From Vibrio tubiashii ATCC 19109 (lineage in GTDB: Bacteria > Pseudomonadota > Gammaproteobacteria > Enterobacterales > Vibrionaceae), in the NCBI RefSeq assembly GCF_000772105.1, contig NZ_CP009354.1, forward strand, positions 558,001 to 622,000: a stretch of DNA of 64,000 nt, read 5' to 3'. A program made the translations under genes and the position numbers. Positions 52,374 through 61,184 of the stretch are shown here, piece by piece. Position 1 is the stretch's first letter; each line of letters opens with the position of its first letter. The notes under the pieces are model-generated. The model was given only the letters and a program-made list of their open reading frames with translations, was not told the DNA's origin and did not search any database.

Positions 52374-52799
52374 ATGACTCTAGAAAGAACTTTTTCTATT
52401 GTTAAGCCCGATGCAGTAGAACGTAATTTAATTGGTGAAATCTACCACCGTATTGAGAAAGCAGGTCTGCAAGTTATCGCTGCAAAAATGGTGCGTTTAA
52501 CTGAAGAGCAAGCGAGCGGCTTTTACGCTGAACATGAAGGCAAGCCATTCTTTGAAGATTTGAAAGCCTTTATGACTTCAGGTCCAATTATGGTTCAAGT
52601 ACTGGAAGGTGAGAACGCAATTGCTCGCTACCGCGAATTAATGGGTAAAACTAACCCTGAGGAAGCGGCTTGCGGCACTATTCGCGCTGATTACGCATTA
52701 AGCATGCGTCATAACTCTGTTCACGGCTCTGATAGCCCAGAGTCTGCGGCTCGCGAAATCGAATTCTTCTTCCCTGAATCGGAAATCTGTCCTCGATAA
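52374..52799 (+). CDS. ndk: Nucleoside diphosphate kinase
   Basis: A 141-residue enzyme balancing NTP pools by a phospho-His ping-pong mechanism. The catalytic His117 lies in [10 protein letters not shown]. The N-terminus [15 protein letters not shown] is typical. It is followed by a terminator. Confidence 0.98.
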   Translation: MTLERTFSIVKPDAVERNLIGEIYHRIEKAGLQVIAAKMVRLTEEQASGFYAEHEGKPFFEDLKAFMTSGPIMVQVLEGENAIARYRELMGKTNPEEAACGTIRADYALSMRHNSVHGSDSPESAAREIEFFFPESEICPR

Positions 52800-52824
52800 T
52801 TAAAGGACAGGCTTAATGATAGAT

Positions 52825-52857
52825 ATGCTGCCTGTATTGTTTATAGGCAGCATTTTT
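52825..52857 (+). terminator. Intrinsic terminator after ndk
   Basis: The stem ATGCTGCC / GGCAGCAT with a 13-base loop is followed by five Ts. Confidence 0.85.
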
Positions 52858-53026
52858 ATTCTGAAAAAACTTCGTCAATTCGTTGAAAATTGCCATGAAA
52901 GGGCAGATTAACTGCTAGTATTGGTGAGAAAAGTTTTTTTTACATACAGCGCATGCAAGGGTATCAGTCTTGACAGATTGTGATATACTCTGCGCGCAAT
53001 TTATACCTTATAAACAGAGTAAGACA

Positions 53027-55114
53027 ATGGCAGATTTATCAAAGTACAGAAACATTGGTATTTTCGCGCACGTTGATGCGGGTAAAACTACCACCACTGA
53101 GCGTATCCTTAAGCTTACTGGTAAAATCCACAAAACTGGTGAAGTACACGACGGTGAGTCTACAACTGACTTCATGGAGCAGGAAGCTGAGCGTGGTATC
53201 ACAATCCAGTCTGCTGCCGTAACTTGTGAGTGGAATGGCCACCGCCTAAACGTTATCGATACTCCGGGACACGTTGACTTTACAGTAGAAGTATACCGTT
53301 CACTTAAAGTTCTTGACGGTGGTATCGGTGTATTCTGTGGTTCTGGTGGTGTTGAGCCTCAGTCAGAGACTAACTGGCGCTACGCGAACGATTCAGAAGT
53401 TGCTCGTCTGATCTTCGTAAACAAACTAGACCGTATGGGTGCAGACTTCTTCAACGTAGTTGATCAAGTGAAAAACGTTCTTGGTGCAAACCCACTAGTA
53501 ATGACTCTGCCAATCGGTCGTGAAGACGATTTCGTTGGTGTTGTAGACGTTCTAAACCGTCAAGCTTACGTTTGGGATGACACAGGTCTTCCAGAAAACT
53601 ACGAGATCACAGATGTTCCTGCGGACATGGTTGATGATCTAGAAGCTTACCGTGAAGAGCTAGTTGAGACTGCTGTAGAGCAAGACGACGACCTAATGGA
53701 AGCTTACATGGAAGGTGAAGAGCCTTCTATCGAAGACCTTAAGCGTTGTATCCGTAAAGGTACTCGTGACCTAGCGTTCTTCCCAACTTTCTGTGGTTCT
53801 GCATTCAAAAACAAAGGTATGCAGCTAATCCTTGACGCTGTTGTAGATTACCTACCAGCTCCAGCTGAAGTTGATCCTCAGCCTCTAACAGATCCAGAAA
53901 CTGGTGAGCCAACTGGCGAAGTAGCTACTGTATCTGCAGATGAGCCACTAAAAGCGCTAGCATTCAAGATCATGGATGACCGTTTTGGTGCTCTAACGTT
54001 CGTACGTATCTACTCTGGTCGTCTGAAGAAGGGTGACACTATCCTTAACTCAGCAACTGGTAAGACTGAGCGTATCGGCCGTATGTGTGAGATGCAAGCT
54101 GACGAGCGTAACGAACTTACTGAAGCGCAAGCTGGTGACATCATCGCTATCGTTGGTATGAAGAACGTTCAAACTGGTCACACTCTATGTGATCCTAAGC
54201 ACGAATGTACTCTTGAAGCTATGATCTTCCCAGAACCAGTAATCTCTATCGCTGTAACTCCTAAGGACAAAGGCGGTTCAGAGAAGATGGGTATCGCTAT
54301 CGGTAAGATGGTTGCAGAAGATCCATCTTTCCAAGTTGAGACTGACGAAGAGTCTGGCGAAACTATCCTGAAAGGTATGGGTGAACTTCACCTAGACATC
54401 AAGGTAGATATCCTTAAGCGTACTTACGGCGTTGAGCTAGAAGTAGGTGCTCCACAGGTAGCTTACCGTGAAACTATCACTCAAGCAGTTGAAGATAGCT
54501 ACACGCACAAGAAGCAGTCTGGTGGTTCTGGTCAGTTCGGTAAGATCGACTACCGCATCAAACCAGGTGAGCCAAACTCTGGCTTCACGTTCTCTTCAAC
54601 AGTTGTTGGTGGTAACGTACCTAAAGAATTCTGGCCTGCAGTTGAGAAAGGTTTCGCATCTATGATGGAAACTGGTGTTCTAGCTGGCTTCCCAACTCTA
54701 GACGTAGAAGTTGAACTATTCGACGGTGGTTTCCACGCAGTTGACTCTTCAGCTATCGCTTACGAAATCGCTGCTAAAGGCGCATTCCGTCAGTCTATGC
54801 CTAAAGCGGGTGCACAACTTCTTGAGCCAATCATGAACGTTGACGTATTCACTCCAGAAGACAACGTTGGTGACGTAATCGGTGACCTTAACCGTCGTCG
54901 TGGTATGATCAAAGACCAACAAGCTGGTACTACAGGCGTTCGTATTAAAGCTGACGTTCCTCTATCAGAAATGTTTGGCTACATCGGTCACCTACGTACT
55001 ATCACTTCTGGTCGTGGTCAGTTCTCTATGGAGTTCGGTCAATACGCACCATGTCCAGCAAACGTTGCTGAGCAAGTAATCGCAGAAGTTAAAGAGCGTA
55101 ACGAGAAGAAGTAA
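53027..55114 (+). CDS. fusA2: Elongation factor G, stand-alone paralogue type
   Basis: A 695-residue translational GTPase. The start at 53027 ([25 protein letters not shown]) follows the conserved N-terminus. G-motifs [21 protein letters not shown] and NKLDR are intact. It is not inside a str operon (no rpsL, rpsG or tufA beside it), so it is likely the second EF-G that many vibrios carry. Codon use is extremely biased, suggesting high expression. Whether it acts in translocation, ribosome recycling or stress cannot be told from sequence. An extended -10 (TGATATACT, about 52979-52987) is a possible promoter. Confidence 0.9.
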   Translation: MADLSKYRNIGIFAHVDAGKTTTTERILKLTGKIHKTGEVHDGESTTDFMEQEAERGITIQSAAVTCEWNGHRLNVIDTPGHVDFTVEVYRSLKVLDGGIGVFCGSGGVEPQSETNWRYANDSEVARLIFVNKLDRMGADFFNVVDQVKNVLGANPLVMTLPIGREDDFVGVVDVLNRQAYVWDDTGLPENYEITDVPADMVDDLEAYREELVETAVEQDDDLMEAYMEGEEPSIEDLKRCIRKGTRDLAFFPTFCGSAFKNKGMQLILDAVVDYLPAPAEVDPQPLTDPETGEPTGEVATVSADEPLKALAFKIMDDRFGALTFVRIYSGRLKKGDTILNSATGKTERIGRMCEMQADERNELTEAQAGDIIAIVGMKNVQTGHTLCDPKHECTLEAMIFPEPVISIAVTPKDKGGSEKMGIAIGKMVAEDPSFQVETDEESGETILKGMGELHLDIKVDILKRTYGVELEVGAPQVAYRETITQAVEDSYTHKKQSGGSGQFGKIDYRIKPGEPNSGFTFSSTVVGGNVPKEFWPAVEKGFASMMETGVLAGFPTLDVEVELFDGGFHAVDSSAIAYEIAAKGAFRQSMPKAGAQLLEPIMNVDVFTPEDNVGDVIGDLNRRRGMIKDQQAGTTGVRIKADVPLSEMFGYIGHLRTITSGRGQFSMEFGQYAPCPANVAEQVIAEVKERNEKK

Positions 55115-55139
55115 TTCTTACGTTAGCTAGATAGCTTTG

Positions 55140-55171
55140 AAAGCCCCAGTCGAAAGACTGGGGCTTTTTTT
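55140..55171 (+). terminator. Intrinsic terminator after fusA2
   Basis: The stem AAAGCCCCAGTC / GACTGGGGCTTT with a GAAA tetraloop is followed by a T run. Confidence 0.93.
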
Positions 55172-55176
55172 GTTAT

Positions 55177-55270
55177 GGGAACGGGCTTCGTCCTATGGAG
55201 AGCGGGAACGGACTTCGTCCTATGGAACGCTGCGCTTTTGGAAAACGGGATCGGGCTTCGCCCTTCTGGA
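55177..55270. repeat. Three short GC-rich repeats (GGGAACGGGCTTCGTCC type)
   Basis: Copies at 55177-55199 and 55204-55226 differ at one position of 23. A third, diverged copy is at 55247-55270 and contains the small hairpin GGGCTTCGCCC. They lie between the fusA2 terminator and the tandem repeat. No gene is supported here. Confidence 0.7.
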
Positions 55271-55310
55271 AAAATAGATTTGCTCCCTCAATCATATCGA
55301 AGCAACTTTA

Positions 55311-55406
55311 GTTATCCAGTTATCCAGTTATCCAGTTATCCAGTTATCCAGTTATCCAGTTATCCAGTTATCCAGTTATCCAGTTATCCAGTTATCCAGT
55401 TATCCA
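55311..55406. repeat. Perfect tandem repeat, 12 x GTTATCCA
   Basis: Twelve uninterrupted, identical 8-bp units (96 bp). The array ends 10 bases beyond the stop codon of the minus-strand LysR gene, so it would be transcribed in that gene's 3' end as (UGGAUAAC)12. The lack of any variant unit suggests recent expansion by slippage. Confidence 0.95.
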
Positions 55407-55416
55407 GTTGTTCCGC

Positions 55417-56349
55417 TCACCTCGGACTACGACTATCAATAATCTCCAAACCTAAGTGATCGAGCTTCTGGCACTCTTTGGCTTGGTCAAAAATCCACTC
55501 ACAGAAGCGTTTGATTTTCTCTCTTTTAAAGTAGGCGCGGGGTGCGCACAGGAAATAGTTATAGTCGGTACGCTGCGCTAGATTGCCGATTCTCACTAGT
55601 TTCCCTTCATCAATATAACGTTGAGCTAAGGTATGCTTGGCGAGTGCGACGCCCTGAACGGCTAAAGCGCCTTCTAACACAAAGTGGGAACCATTGTATT
55701 TCAGTGTCGGCTTAGAGGCTTTATGGCCCACATTGTTGAGCCAAATTCCCCAGTCTAGGTCTCGCCAATAATCTTCAATTAGGTCCGCGCCTGTTAGGTC
55801 GCTGAGTTCGTATATGCCGTGTTGCTCTTGGTAGATAGGATGACAAACGGGATAGAGCAACTCTTCAATAAGTAGCTCTGAGGTAATGTTTGGATAATCC
55901 CCAGGACCATATCGAATACACAAATCGAGATTAGAGTTTTGAAAGTCAGCCAGTTCGCTGGTGGGTTCAATCATCAACTCAAGATCTGGGTTTTGTTGTC
56001 TAAAGTGGCCAATTCTCGGCACAAGCCAGTGCTGGGCAAAGGAAGGCAATGTCGAAATGGAGAGCTGGTTAGGATTCGGATCTTGGTTGATTTGTCGAAC
56101 ACCGCGATGAAGGTGCTCAAAGCCTCGCAGCGCCTGCTCATAGAGTATCTCTCCCTCCATGGTTAGCGTGACTTTACGATGCTGCCTCAAGAACAGTTCT
56201 GCGCCTAAAAAGTCTTCCAGTTGGCGTATCTGCTGACTAATGGCTGCGGCGGTGACATAGAGTTCCTGAGCCGCGAGTTTGAAGCTGCCTAGCCTCGCAG
56301 CGGTATAAAAGTAATAGATACCCTGCAAAGGTGGTAATCGATCTTTCAC
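55417..56349 (-). CDS. LysR-family transcriptional regulator (GcvA-like)
   Basis: 310 residues. An N-terminal winged helix-turn-helix (about 8-66, LAAQELYVTAAAISQQIRQLED) is followed by a LysR substrate-binding domain with PSFAQHWLVPRIGHF, as in GcvA/AmpR-like members. The inducer and targets are unknown. It is divergent from the DUF1127 gene across about 97 bp, which makes that gene a plausible target. Confidence 0.9.
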   Translation of the reverse strand: MKDRLPPLQGIYYFYTAARLGSFKLAAQELYVTAAAISQQIRQLEDFLGAELFLRQHRKVTLTMEGEILYEQALRGFEHLHRGVRQINQDPNPNQLSISTLPSFAQHWLVPRIGHFRQQNPDLELMIEPTSELADFQNSNLDLCIRYGPGDYPNITSELLIEELLYPVCHPIYQEQHGIYELSDLTGADLIEDYWRDLDWGIWLNNVGHKASKPTLKYNGSHFVLEGALAVQGVALAKHTLAQRYIDEGKLVRIGNLAQRTDYNYFLCAPRAYFKREKIKRFCEWIFDQAKECQKLDHLGLEIIDSRSPR

Positions 56350-56446
56350 TTTAGTTTTCCTTAACTGAAGGTCAATTTGTATCGTTTGAGCAAGATAGGT
56401 TCATGGTTAATTATTTAGTCATTAAATGCAAGAGAGGAGAGAAACC

Positions 56447-56653
56447 ATGGAAACTTCAGAGTATGGCTACAAACAGAAACTATCTGATACTTTAGTTTGG
56501 GATAAAGAAATCTTAACTCTAATAAAACGCTGGTGGCGTAATTATCGTACTCGTAAGCAGTTAGAAAATCTGCCAGAGCATCTACTCGATGATCTTGGGC
56601 TCACGAAAGAGCAAGCGCATCAAGAGAGTATTCGTCGATTTTGGGACAAGTAG
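56447..56653 (+). CDS. DUF1127 small protein
   Basis: 68 residues. The start at 56447 follows GAGGAGA; an upstream in-frame ATG at 56426 overlaps this site. The C-terminal DUF1127 motif RTRKQLENLPEHLLDDLGLTKEQA is clear, with an arginine-rich helix before it. Such proteins occur widely in Proteobacteria, and some bind RNA or respond to stress. It lies between two LysR genes, both on the opposite strand. Confidence 0.9.
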   Translation: METSEYGYKQKLSDTLVWDKEILTLIKRWWRNYRTRKQLENLPEHLLDDLGLTKEQAHQESIRRFWDK

Positions 56654-56667
56654 TTCTCTATTGGCGA

Positions 56668-57573
56668 CTACTCTGCGATTTCACTGTGCAGCCAGTTAGC
56701 AAATGCGGCGATACGTTGTCGACGAGGAGATTCATGGTCATAGAAAAGGTTGAACTGAATACCCGGTGTCATCCCTATCTCAAATGGCTTAATCAGTAGC
56801 CCTCTTTCAACGTAGTCGCTTGCTAACGAATCGGAAGCAAGGCAAGCGCCATGACCGGCCATAACGGCATTCATTGCATGGTCAAAAGTACTGACATCCA
56901 TCCATTGGACTGATTCCTTGTTCATTGTCACTCCCGCTTGAGCGAACCAGGTTTGCCAAGGGTAACCACCAGACTCATAGTGAATAAGCCATGTATTGAG
57001 TAACTGTTCAGGGCTAGTAAGTTGGATAGTTTTTGCTAAATTGGGTGAGCAGAAGGGATAGATGGTTTCCTCAAATAGAAACTCTTTATGCAGCTTTTGG
57101 TCATTGTTGATATCGAGTTCTTCCCCCTGCCATACCGCAAGGTCAGCGTCGCCTTGCTTGAGGTTTGGGGCATCACAACTGGTGATGATGCGAATCGGGA
57201 TGTTTGGGTGCTGAGTAGAAAATTTCCACAGTCTCGGCAGTAGCCAACGCGAAGCAAACGAAGGGGTAGAGCTGACACACAGCAAGCCTTCTACCGGTTC
57301 ACTTTGGATTTGATTGAGGCCACTGATGATGTTTTCAAAACCTTGGGAGACATGTTTAAACAAGATTTTCCCTTGTTCTGTTAAACGCATTTCCCTGCCT
57401 TCACGGACAAACAGTTTACAGCCTAAGCCGTCTTCTAGCTGACGAATCTTCTGACTGACAGCCGCTTGGCTAATAAATAGCTCTTCGGCAGCGCGACTAT
57501 AGCTGTTTAATCTCGCAGCCACCTCAAAATAGCGTAAACCCGGTAAGTGATGCAGCCTTGCATCCATATCCAC
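56668..57573 (-). CDS. LysR-family transcriptional regulator
   Basis: 301 residues (an alternative start two codons later is possible). The HTH AAEELFISQAAVSQKIRQLEDGLG and the domain block SSTPSFASRWLLPRLWKF place it in the same GcvA-like group as the regulator at 55417-56349, so the two may be ancient paralogues. It ends 14 bases from the DUF1127 gene end (convergent). Confidence 0.9.
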   Translation of the reverse strand: MDMDARLHHLPGLRYFEVAARLNSYSRAAEELFISQAAVSQKIRQLEDGLGCKLFVREGREMRLTEQGKILFKHVSQGFENIISGLNQIQSEPVEGLLCVSSTPSFASRWLLPRLWKFSTQHPNIPIRIITSCDAPNLKQGDADLAVWQGEELDINNDQKLHKEFLFEETIYPFCSPNLAKTIQLTSPEQLLNTWLIHYESGGYPWQTWFAQAGVTMNKESVQWMDVSTFDHAMNAVMAGHGACLASDSLASDYVERGLLIKPFEIGMTPGIQFNLFYDHESPRRQRIAAFANWLHSEIAE

Positions 57574-57628
57574 TTCCTATGTTTGGTCCGAATGAATTGG
57601 CATCATAATCGGTTTAGTAACAAAAGCA

Positions 57629-57652
57629 AAAGGAGAGCGTATGCTCTCCTTT
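57629..57652 (-). terminator. Intrinsic terminator after the acyl-CoA synthetase gene
   Basis: The stem AAAGGAGAGC / GCTCTCCTTT with a GTAT loop has a broken T-rich tract (TTTTGCTTTTG) downstream on the minus strand. Confidence 0.78.
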
Positions 57653-57670
57653 GGATTGAGTTAGTGAAGA

Positions 57671-59356
57671 TTAATCTTCCCACACCACGAGTTGTCCTTT
57701 TGGCCAGTTATGACCAATGTCGTGGTATTTTTGTTCTAGAACATGACGTTTGATCTTAAGCGTTGGCGTCAAGATACCATTCTCGATACTCCACGGGTCT
57801 TTGATCATTAGCACGCCTTTGATCTGCTCGTGAGATTCAAGGTCGGCGTTCATTCTCGCAATGACCTTTTTGGTTGTTCTCTCATAACGCTCTTTATCGA
57901 AGTTCGGGAAGTCATGCGGAACTACGAGAAGAATGGGTGCTGGCAGACCAAGCCCAATCAAACACATCATTTCGACTCGACTGTATTCAAACAGCTTTTT
58001 CTCGATTGGCACAGGGGCAACAAATTTACCTTTAGCTGTCTTAAAGGTATCTTTCTTACGACCTTGAATCGTTAGATAGCCTTCACTATCAATAAAGCCG
58101 ATGTCGCCTGTATGTAGCCAGCCTTCAGCATTGAATGACTCTTGCGTTGCAATATCATTCTTGTAGTAGCCAGAGAACAAGCCTTTACCGCGAACCATGA
58201 TCTCCTCATCTTCGGCAATCTTAAGTTCAATACCGGGTCCTGCATTACCGACACTACCTATTTTGTCTGCGCGGAATGGGTAGTTGAGCGTACTGTAGGC
58301 AAACGACTCTGTCATGCCCCATGCTTCGGTGATATGTAGACCAACGCTGTGATACCACTCAAGTAGAGCAGGTGAAACTGGCGCAGAACCACAGCCGAGT
58401 ACACGTGCTTGATCTAATCCCAAGCCTTCTGCGAGTTTCTTCTTAATCAGAGAGTTTACAAACGGTATCTTAAGAAGAATGTTGAGTTTTTTCTGCGGTA
58501 GCTTGTCTTGAATACGTTGCTGGAACAGAGTCCATAGGCGAGGAACTGAGATAAACAGCGTTGGGCGCTGCATTTTCACGTCTTCGATAAAGGTATCTAA
58601 AGACTCAGGGAAGGCGGTTTGAACGCCACCCATAATCGATGAACCAAAGATGTAAACGCGTTCAGTGATGTGTGCTAACGGCAGATAAGAGAACAAGCGA
58701 TCGTTTTCTTGGATACCGATATGATTAATAAGCTGTTGAACTGACCAACTGAATGCGCCGTAAGTCAGCATTGCGCCTTTAGGTAGACCAGAAGTACCAG
58801 AGGTGTATACCAATGACATTAACTTATCATCATAATGTTCTGGACGAGTCTCACTAGGCTGAGCTGAAGCAATTAACTCTTTGAACTGATATTTACATTT
58901 TGGCGCAGTATCATAAGGTAGTGAGATAGTAATGACATCAGGCTTTGAGTCGATCACTTGCTGAGTCGCTGCAGCGTCATCTAACTTACCGCCAATCAAT
59001 ACTTTACTTTCACTATGCGTTAAACAGTATTCGATCGTATCCGCCCCCGCAGTAGGGAAGATAGGGACACTTACAAAATCACCAAGCATCATCGCTAAAT
59101 CACAAATAAACCATTCGGCACAGTTTTTTGAGACTAAGGCGACTTTATCGCGAGGTTGAACGCCAAGATCGTTTAACGCACTTACTAGCTTCAATGCCTG
59201 ATCGGCGACTTCAGCATAGGTATATTCAACAAACTTTCGATTGATGGTTTGCTTGAGATAAACCTCGTTTGGGCGTTCCTCAGCCCATTTTAGGATCATC
59301 TCGTTTGGTGGTGGGAGAGCACAGGTTGGTTTGCTTAACTCGTTAGGCTGAATCAT
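57671..59356 (-). CDS. Long-chain fatty acid-CoA ligase family protein
   Basis: A 561-residue AMP-forming acyl-CoA synthetase. The P-loop YTSGTSGLPKGAMLTYGA, the ITEAWGMTE adenine-binding block and the C-terminal GRKKDTFKTAKGKFVAP hinge are all present. The sequence style fits the COG1022 long-chain group rather than canonical FadD. It activates fatty acids for degradation or lipid synthesis; chain length is not determinable. The neighbourhood with a second EF-G resembles what I recall for V. cholerae. Confidence 0.88.
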   Translation of the reverse strand: MIQPNELSKPTCALPPPNEMILKWAEERPNEVYLKQTINRKFVEYTYAEVADQALKLVSALNDLGVQPRDKVALVSKNCAEWFICDLAMMLGDFVSVPIFPTAGADTIEYCLTHSESKVLIGGKLDDAAATQQVIDSKPDVITISLPYDTAPKCKYQFKELIASAQPSETRPEHYDDKLMSLVYTSGTSGLPKGAMLTYGAFSWSVQQLINHIGIQENDRLFSYLPLAHITERVYIFGSSIMGGVQTAFPESLDTFIEDVKMQRPTLFISVPRLWTLFQQRIQDKLPQKKLNILLKIPFVNSLIKKKLAEGLGLDQARVLGCGSAPVSPALLEWYHSVGLHITEAWGMTESFAYSTLNYPFRADKIGSVGNAGPGIELKIAEDEEIMVRGKGLFSGYYKNDIATQESFNAEGWLHTGDIGFIDSEGYLTIQGRKKDTFKTAKGKFVAPVPIEKKLFEYSRVEMMCLIGLGLPAPILLVVPHDFPNFDKERYERTTKKVIARMNADLESHEQIKGVLMIKDPWSIENGILTPTLKIKRHVLEQKYHDIGHNWPKGQLVVWED

Positions 59357-59545
59357 TCTCTAACTCCATGTTATTTGCAAAGTTATGTTTATATTTTTAT
59401 TGTTAATAGATTGTTAACTCTAGCATGTTAGTCTAAGCGGAGGAAAGTGCAAGTCGCGAGTTTTCGTGCATCTTGTGAACAATATACGTAAACGCGCTCA
59501 ATATGCATAAGTCGTCCGAATGGGAGACTTCCTCGTTATCTACTA

Positions 59546-60283
59546 CTAGTGTAGTTGACGGTAGATAGCCGGGCTGATTCCAGTCTTCTTTTTAAAGATA
59601 CGAGAAAAGTAGGAGACGTCGTTGTAACCACATTGGAAGGCGATAAAGGAAATCTTTTCTTTGCGGTCGTTGGTGAGAAGGTGCTTGGCAAGATTGATTC
59701 TTTTTAAGGTTAGGTAATCGCGAAAACTCACCCCGATGGTTTTATGAAAAAACTTAGAAAAGTAAGTGACTGAATAATGGCAATATTCGGCGACATCTTC
59801 TTCTCTTATTGTTCTAGATAAGTTTTTCTCTATATATCTCAGCATTTCAACGAGGTCTTTACTGATATGTTTTTGAGATTGTTTCTCAACTAATTTATGT
59901 ATATCAAGAATTTCTTGATGTTTCGTAAACTGATAATAAACCTGCTTATTCAGCTCATCAGACCATAACCTTACGTCATCATTATTTATAGAGAAGGAAG
60001 AAAATATCACATCCAACTGACCAATTTCTTCTGGAAGTTCTTCATTGCAGATAACAATTAAGTGTTTATCTAAGTTTTGGCAAAGCTTAACCGCAGTATG
60101 CAGTAAAGAAGCAAAGGGCTCTTCAAAATAAAAAAAGCAGAAATGTATATCGGGCTCACTCAGTACTGATACATCATAACCATAATCTAGAATGTGAAAA
60201 TGTCTTTCTAAATCTCTTACCAGATCTTTTTCGATATAAGTGACTGATTTTCCGAGCCAGTAGCCTTTGTGTAGTACTTCCAC
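59546..60283 (-). CDS. AraC-family regulator beside the Tad locus
   Basis: 245 residues. The C-terminal about 100 residues are an AraC double helix-turn-helix (EEDVAEYCHYSVTYFSKFFHK, then ISFIAFQCGYNDVSYFSRIFKK). The N-terminal 120 residues do not match the usual cupin sugar-binding domain. Its alternating hydrophobic strands (IHFCFFYFEEP, HLIVICNEELP) recall a receiver-like fold without a clear phosphoacceptor, but this is a guess. It is divergent from the flp pilin genes across 450 bp and is the obvious candidate regulator of the pilus. Confidence 0.85.
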   Translation of the reverse strand: MEVLHKGYWLGKSVTYIEKDLVRDLERHFHILDYGYDVSVLSEPDIHFCFFYFEEPFASLLHTAVKLCQNLDKHLIVICNEELPEEIGQLDVIFSSFSINNDDVRLWSDELNKQVYYQFTKHQEILDIHKLVEKQSQKHISKDLVEMLRYIEKNLSRTIREEDVAEYCHYSVTYFSKFFHKTIGVSFRDYLTLKRINLAKHLLTNDRKEKISFIAFQCGYNDVSYFSRIFKKKTGISPAIYRQLH

Positions 60284-60734
60284 TGTATGCAGTCCTTAGT
60301 CATCTTAATTAGAATAATGAGGAACTATAAGGTTGAGCTTAGTATGAGATTATGAGGTTGACCAACTGCGCTATTGAGCTTTAACAAACTTATATGATTA
60401 TTTTAATAGATCATTGTCACACTTTGTTCTCGTCAGAATTTTGTCAAGTATCAAAAGTGAGAAATAAAGTAATGTTTACAGTGTTTTTATAATTTTAGCT
60501 TAGATTGTTGATTATTTCTTTTTTAATCATTTATTTGTAGTAATAAAATTATTTAGAGTAATTGTTTTAATGGCTAAATTTGTGCGCTTAATAGGACAAA
60601 AAAGTCCAGATCGTATTCGAAGGTTGAGCAAAAAAATACCAAAGATGGACAAAATAATCCTAACTCTTATCTTCGAATAACTCTAAATTATCAATAAGCG
60701 CTACAGCTTAATGAACTTTGGAAGGAGACATATC
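60284..60734 (+). promoter_or_regulatory. Long AT-rich control region upstream of the Tad pilus operon
   Basis: This 451-base gap has no ORF. It holds the inverted pair TATTCGAAG (60614-60622) / CTTCGAATA (60671-60679), a GGAC-N5-GTCC element near 60595-60607 and a second GGACAAAA near 60647. These are candidate sites for the divergent AraC regulator. The pilin ribosome site AAGGAGA (60722-60728) closes the region. Confidence 0.5.
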
Positions 60735-60905
60735 ATGAGCAAGCTTATTAAAAACATCACAGCATTTATGAAAGACGAAGAAGGTTTGACAGTTGTTGAG
60801 TACGTTGTAGGTGCAGGTCTACTCGTTGCAGGATTAGCGGGTATTTTTGGCACATTCAGTACAACCCTAGAAACTGAGCTGGGCAATGTATTTGCTGATG
60901 AATAG
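60735..60905 (+). CDS. flp: Flp family type IVb pilin 1
   Basis: A 56-residue prepilin. The start at 60735 follows AAGGAGA; the ATG at 60711 is too early. A short leader ends at Gly17, then LTVVEYVVGAGLLVAGLAGIF, with the conserved Glu at mature position 5 (Glu22). It is the structural subunit of the Tad/Flp tight-adherence pilus. A hairpin terminator follows, which would make this gene more abundant than the downstream genes. Confidence 0.93.
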   Translation: MSKLIKNITAFMKDEEGLTVVEYVVGAGLLVAGLAGIFGTFSTTLETELGNVFADE

Positions 60906-60950
60906 CCGAGAGTATAAGGTAAAAGTATCACCTCTCAATCGATAGTTTAT

Positions 60951-60980
60951 GACCCATAGTGAACTCACTATGGGTCTTTT
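60951..60980 (+). terminator. Terminator or attenuator between the two pilin genes
   Basis: The stem GACCCATAGTGA / TCACTATGGGTC with a tiny loop is followed by TTTTG. It probably limits read-through into the assembly genes. Confidence 0.75.
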
Positions 60981-61006
60981 GTACTAGGTGAAATAAGGAG
61001 GTTTTT

Positions 61007-61156
61007 GTGTCTGTATCAGATTTTTTAAAGGATGAAGAAGGACTTACCGTTGTTGAATATGTAGTGGGGGCTGGTCTGATAGTTGTGGGCTTTGCTGGTT
61101 TATTTGTTGCGTTTAGAGGAATACTAACTGCCGAATTTGCGACTATATTTAACTAA
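61007..61156 (+). CDS. Flp family type IVb pilin 2 (GTG start)
   Basis: A 49-residue ORF starting with GTG, 5 bases after a strong AAGGAGG (60995-61001). It reads MSVSDFLKDEEGLTVVEYVV and continues with GAGLIVVGFAGLF, ending TAEFATIFN. The cleavage site (Gly12) and Glu at mature position 5 (Glu17) match the first pilin, and the core DEEGLTVVEYVVGAGL is identical. It is short and uses GTG, so automatic callers can miss it. It may be a minor pilin or a tip or pseudopilin subunit. Confidence 0.88.
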   Translation: MSVSDFLKDEEGLTVVEYVVGAGLIVVGFAGLFVAFRGILTAEFATIFN

Positions 61157-61184
61157 TAACAAAGTCTTATTACGGAGCGGTTAA

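Noticed and set aside
52971..52987. TTGACA/TATACT promoter pair before fusA2
   Set aside because: The two hexamers are only 8 bp apart; only the extended -10 is credible.
55311..55406. CRISPR array
   Set aside because: Units are 8 bp and contiguous, with no spacers and no cas genes nearby.
55175..55459. 94-residue ORF through the 8-bp repeat, encoding repeated SYPVIQLS
   Set aside because: The periodic peptide is the three-frame readout of an 8-bp unit, there is no ribosome site, and it starts inside another short repeat.
60571..60585. Sigma-54 type promoter (GG-N10-GC) before flp
   Set aside because: The GG and GC spacing fits, but the -12 element reads GTGC rather than TTGC and the -24 element matches only TGGC; too weak to list.
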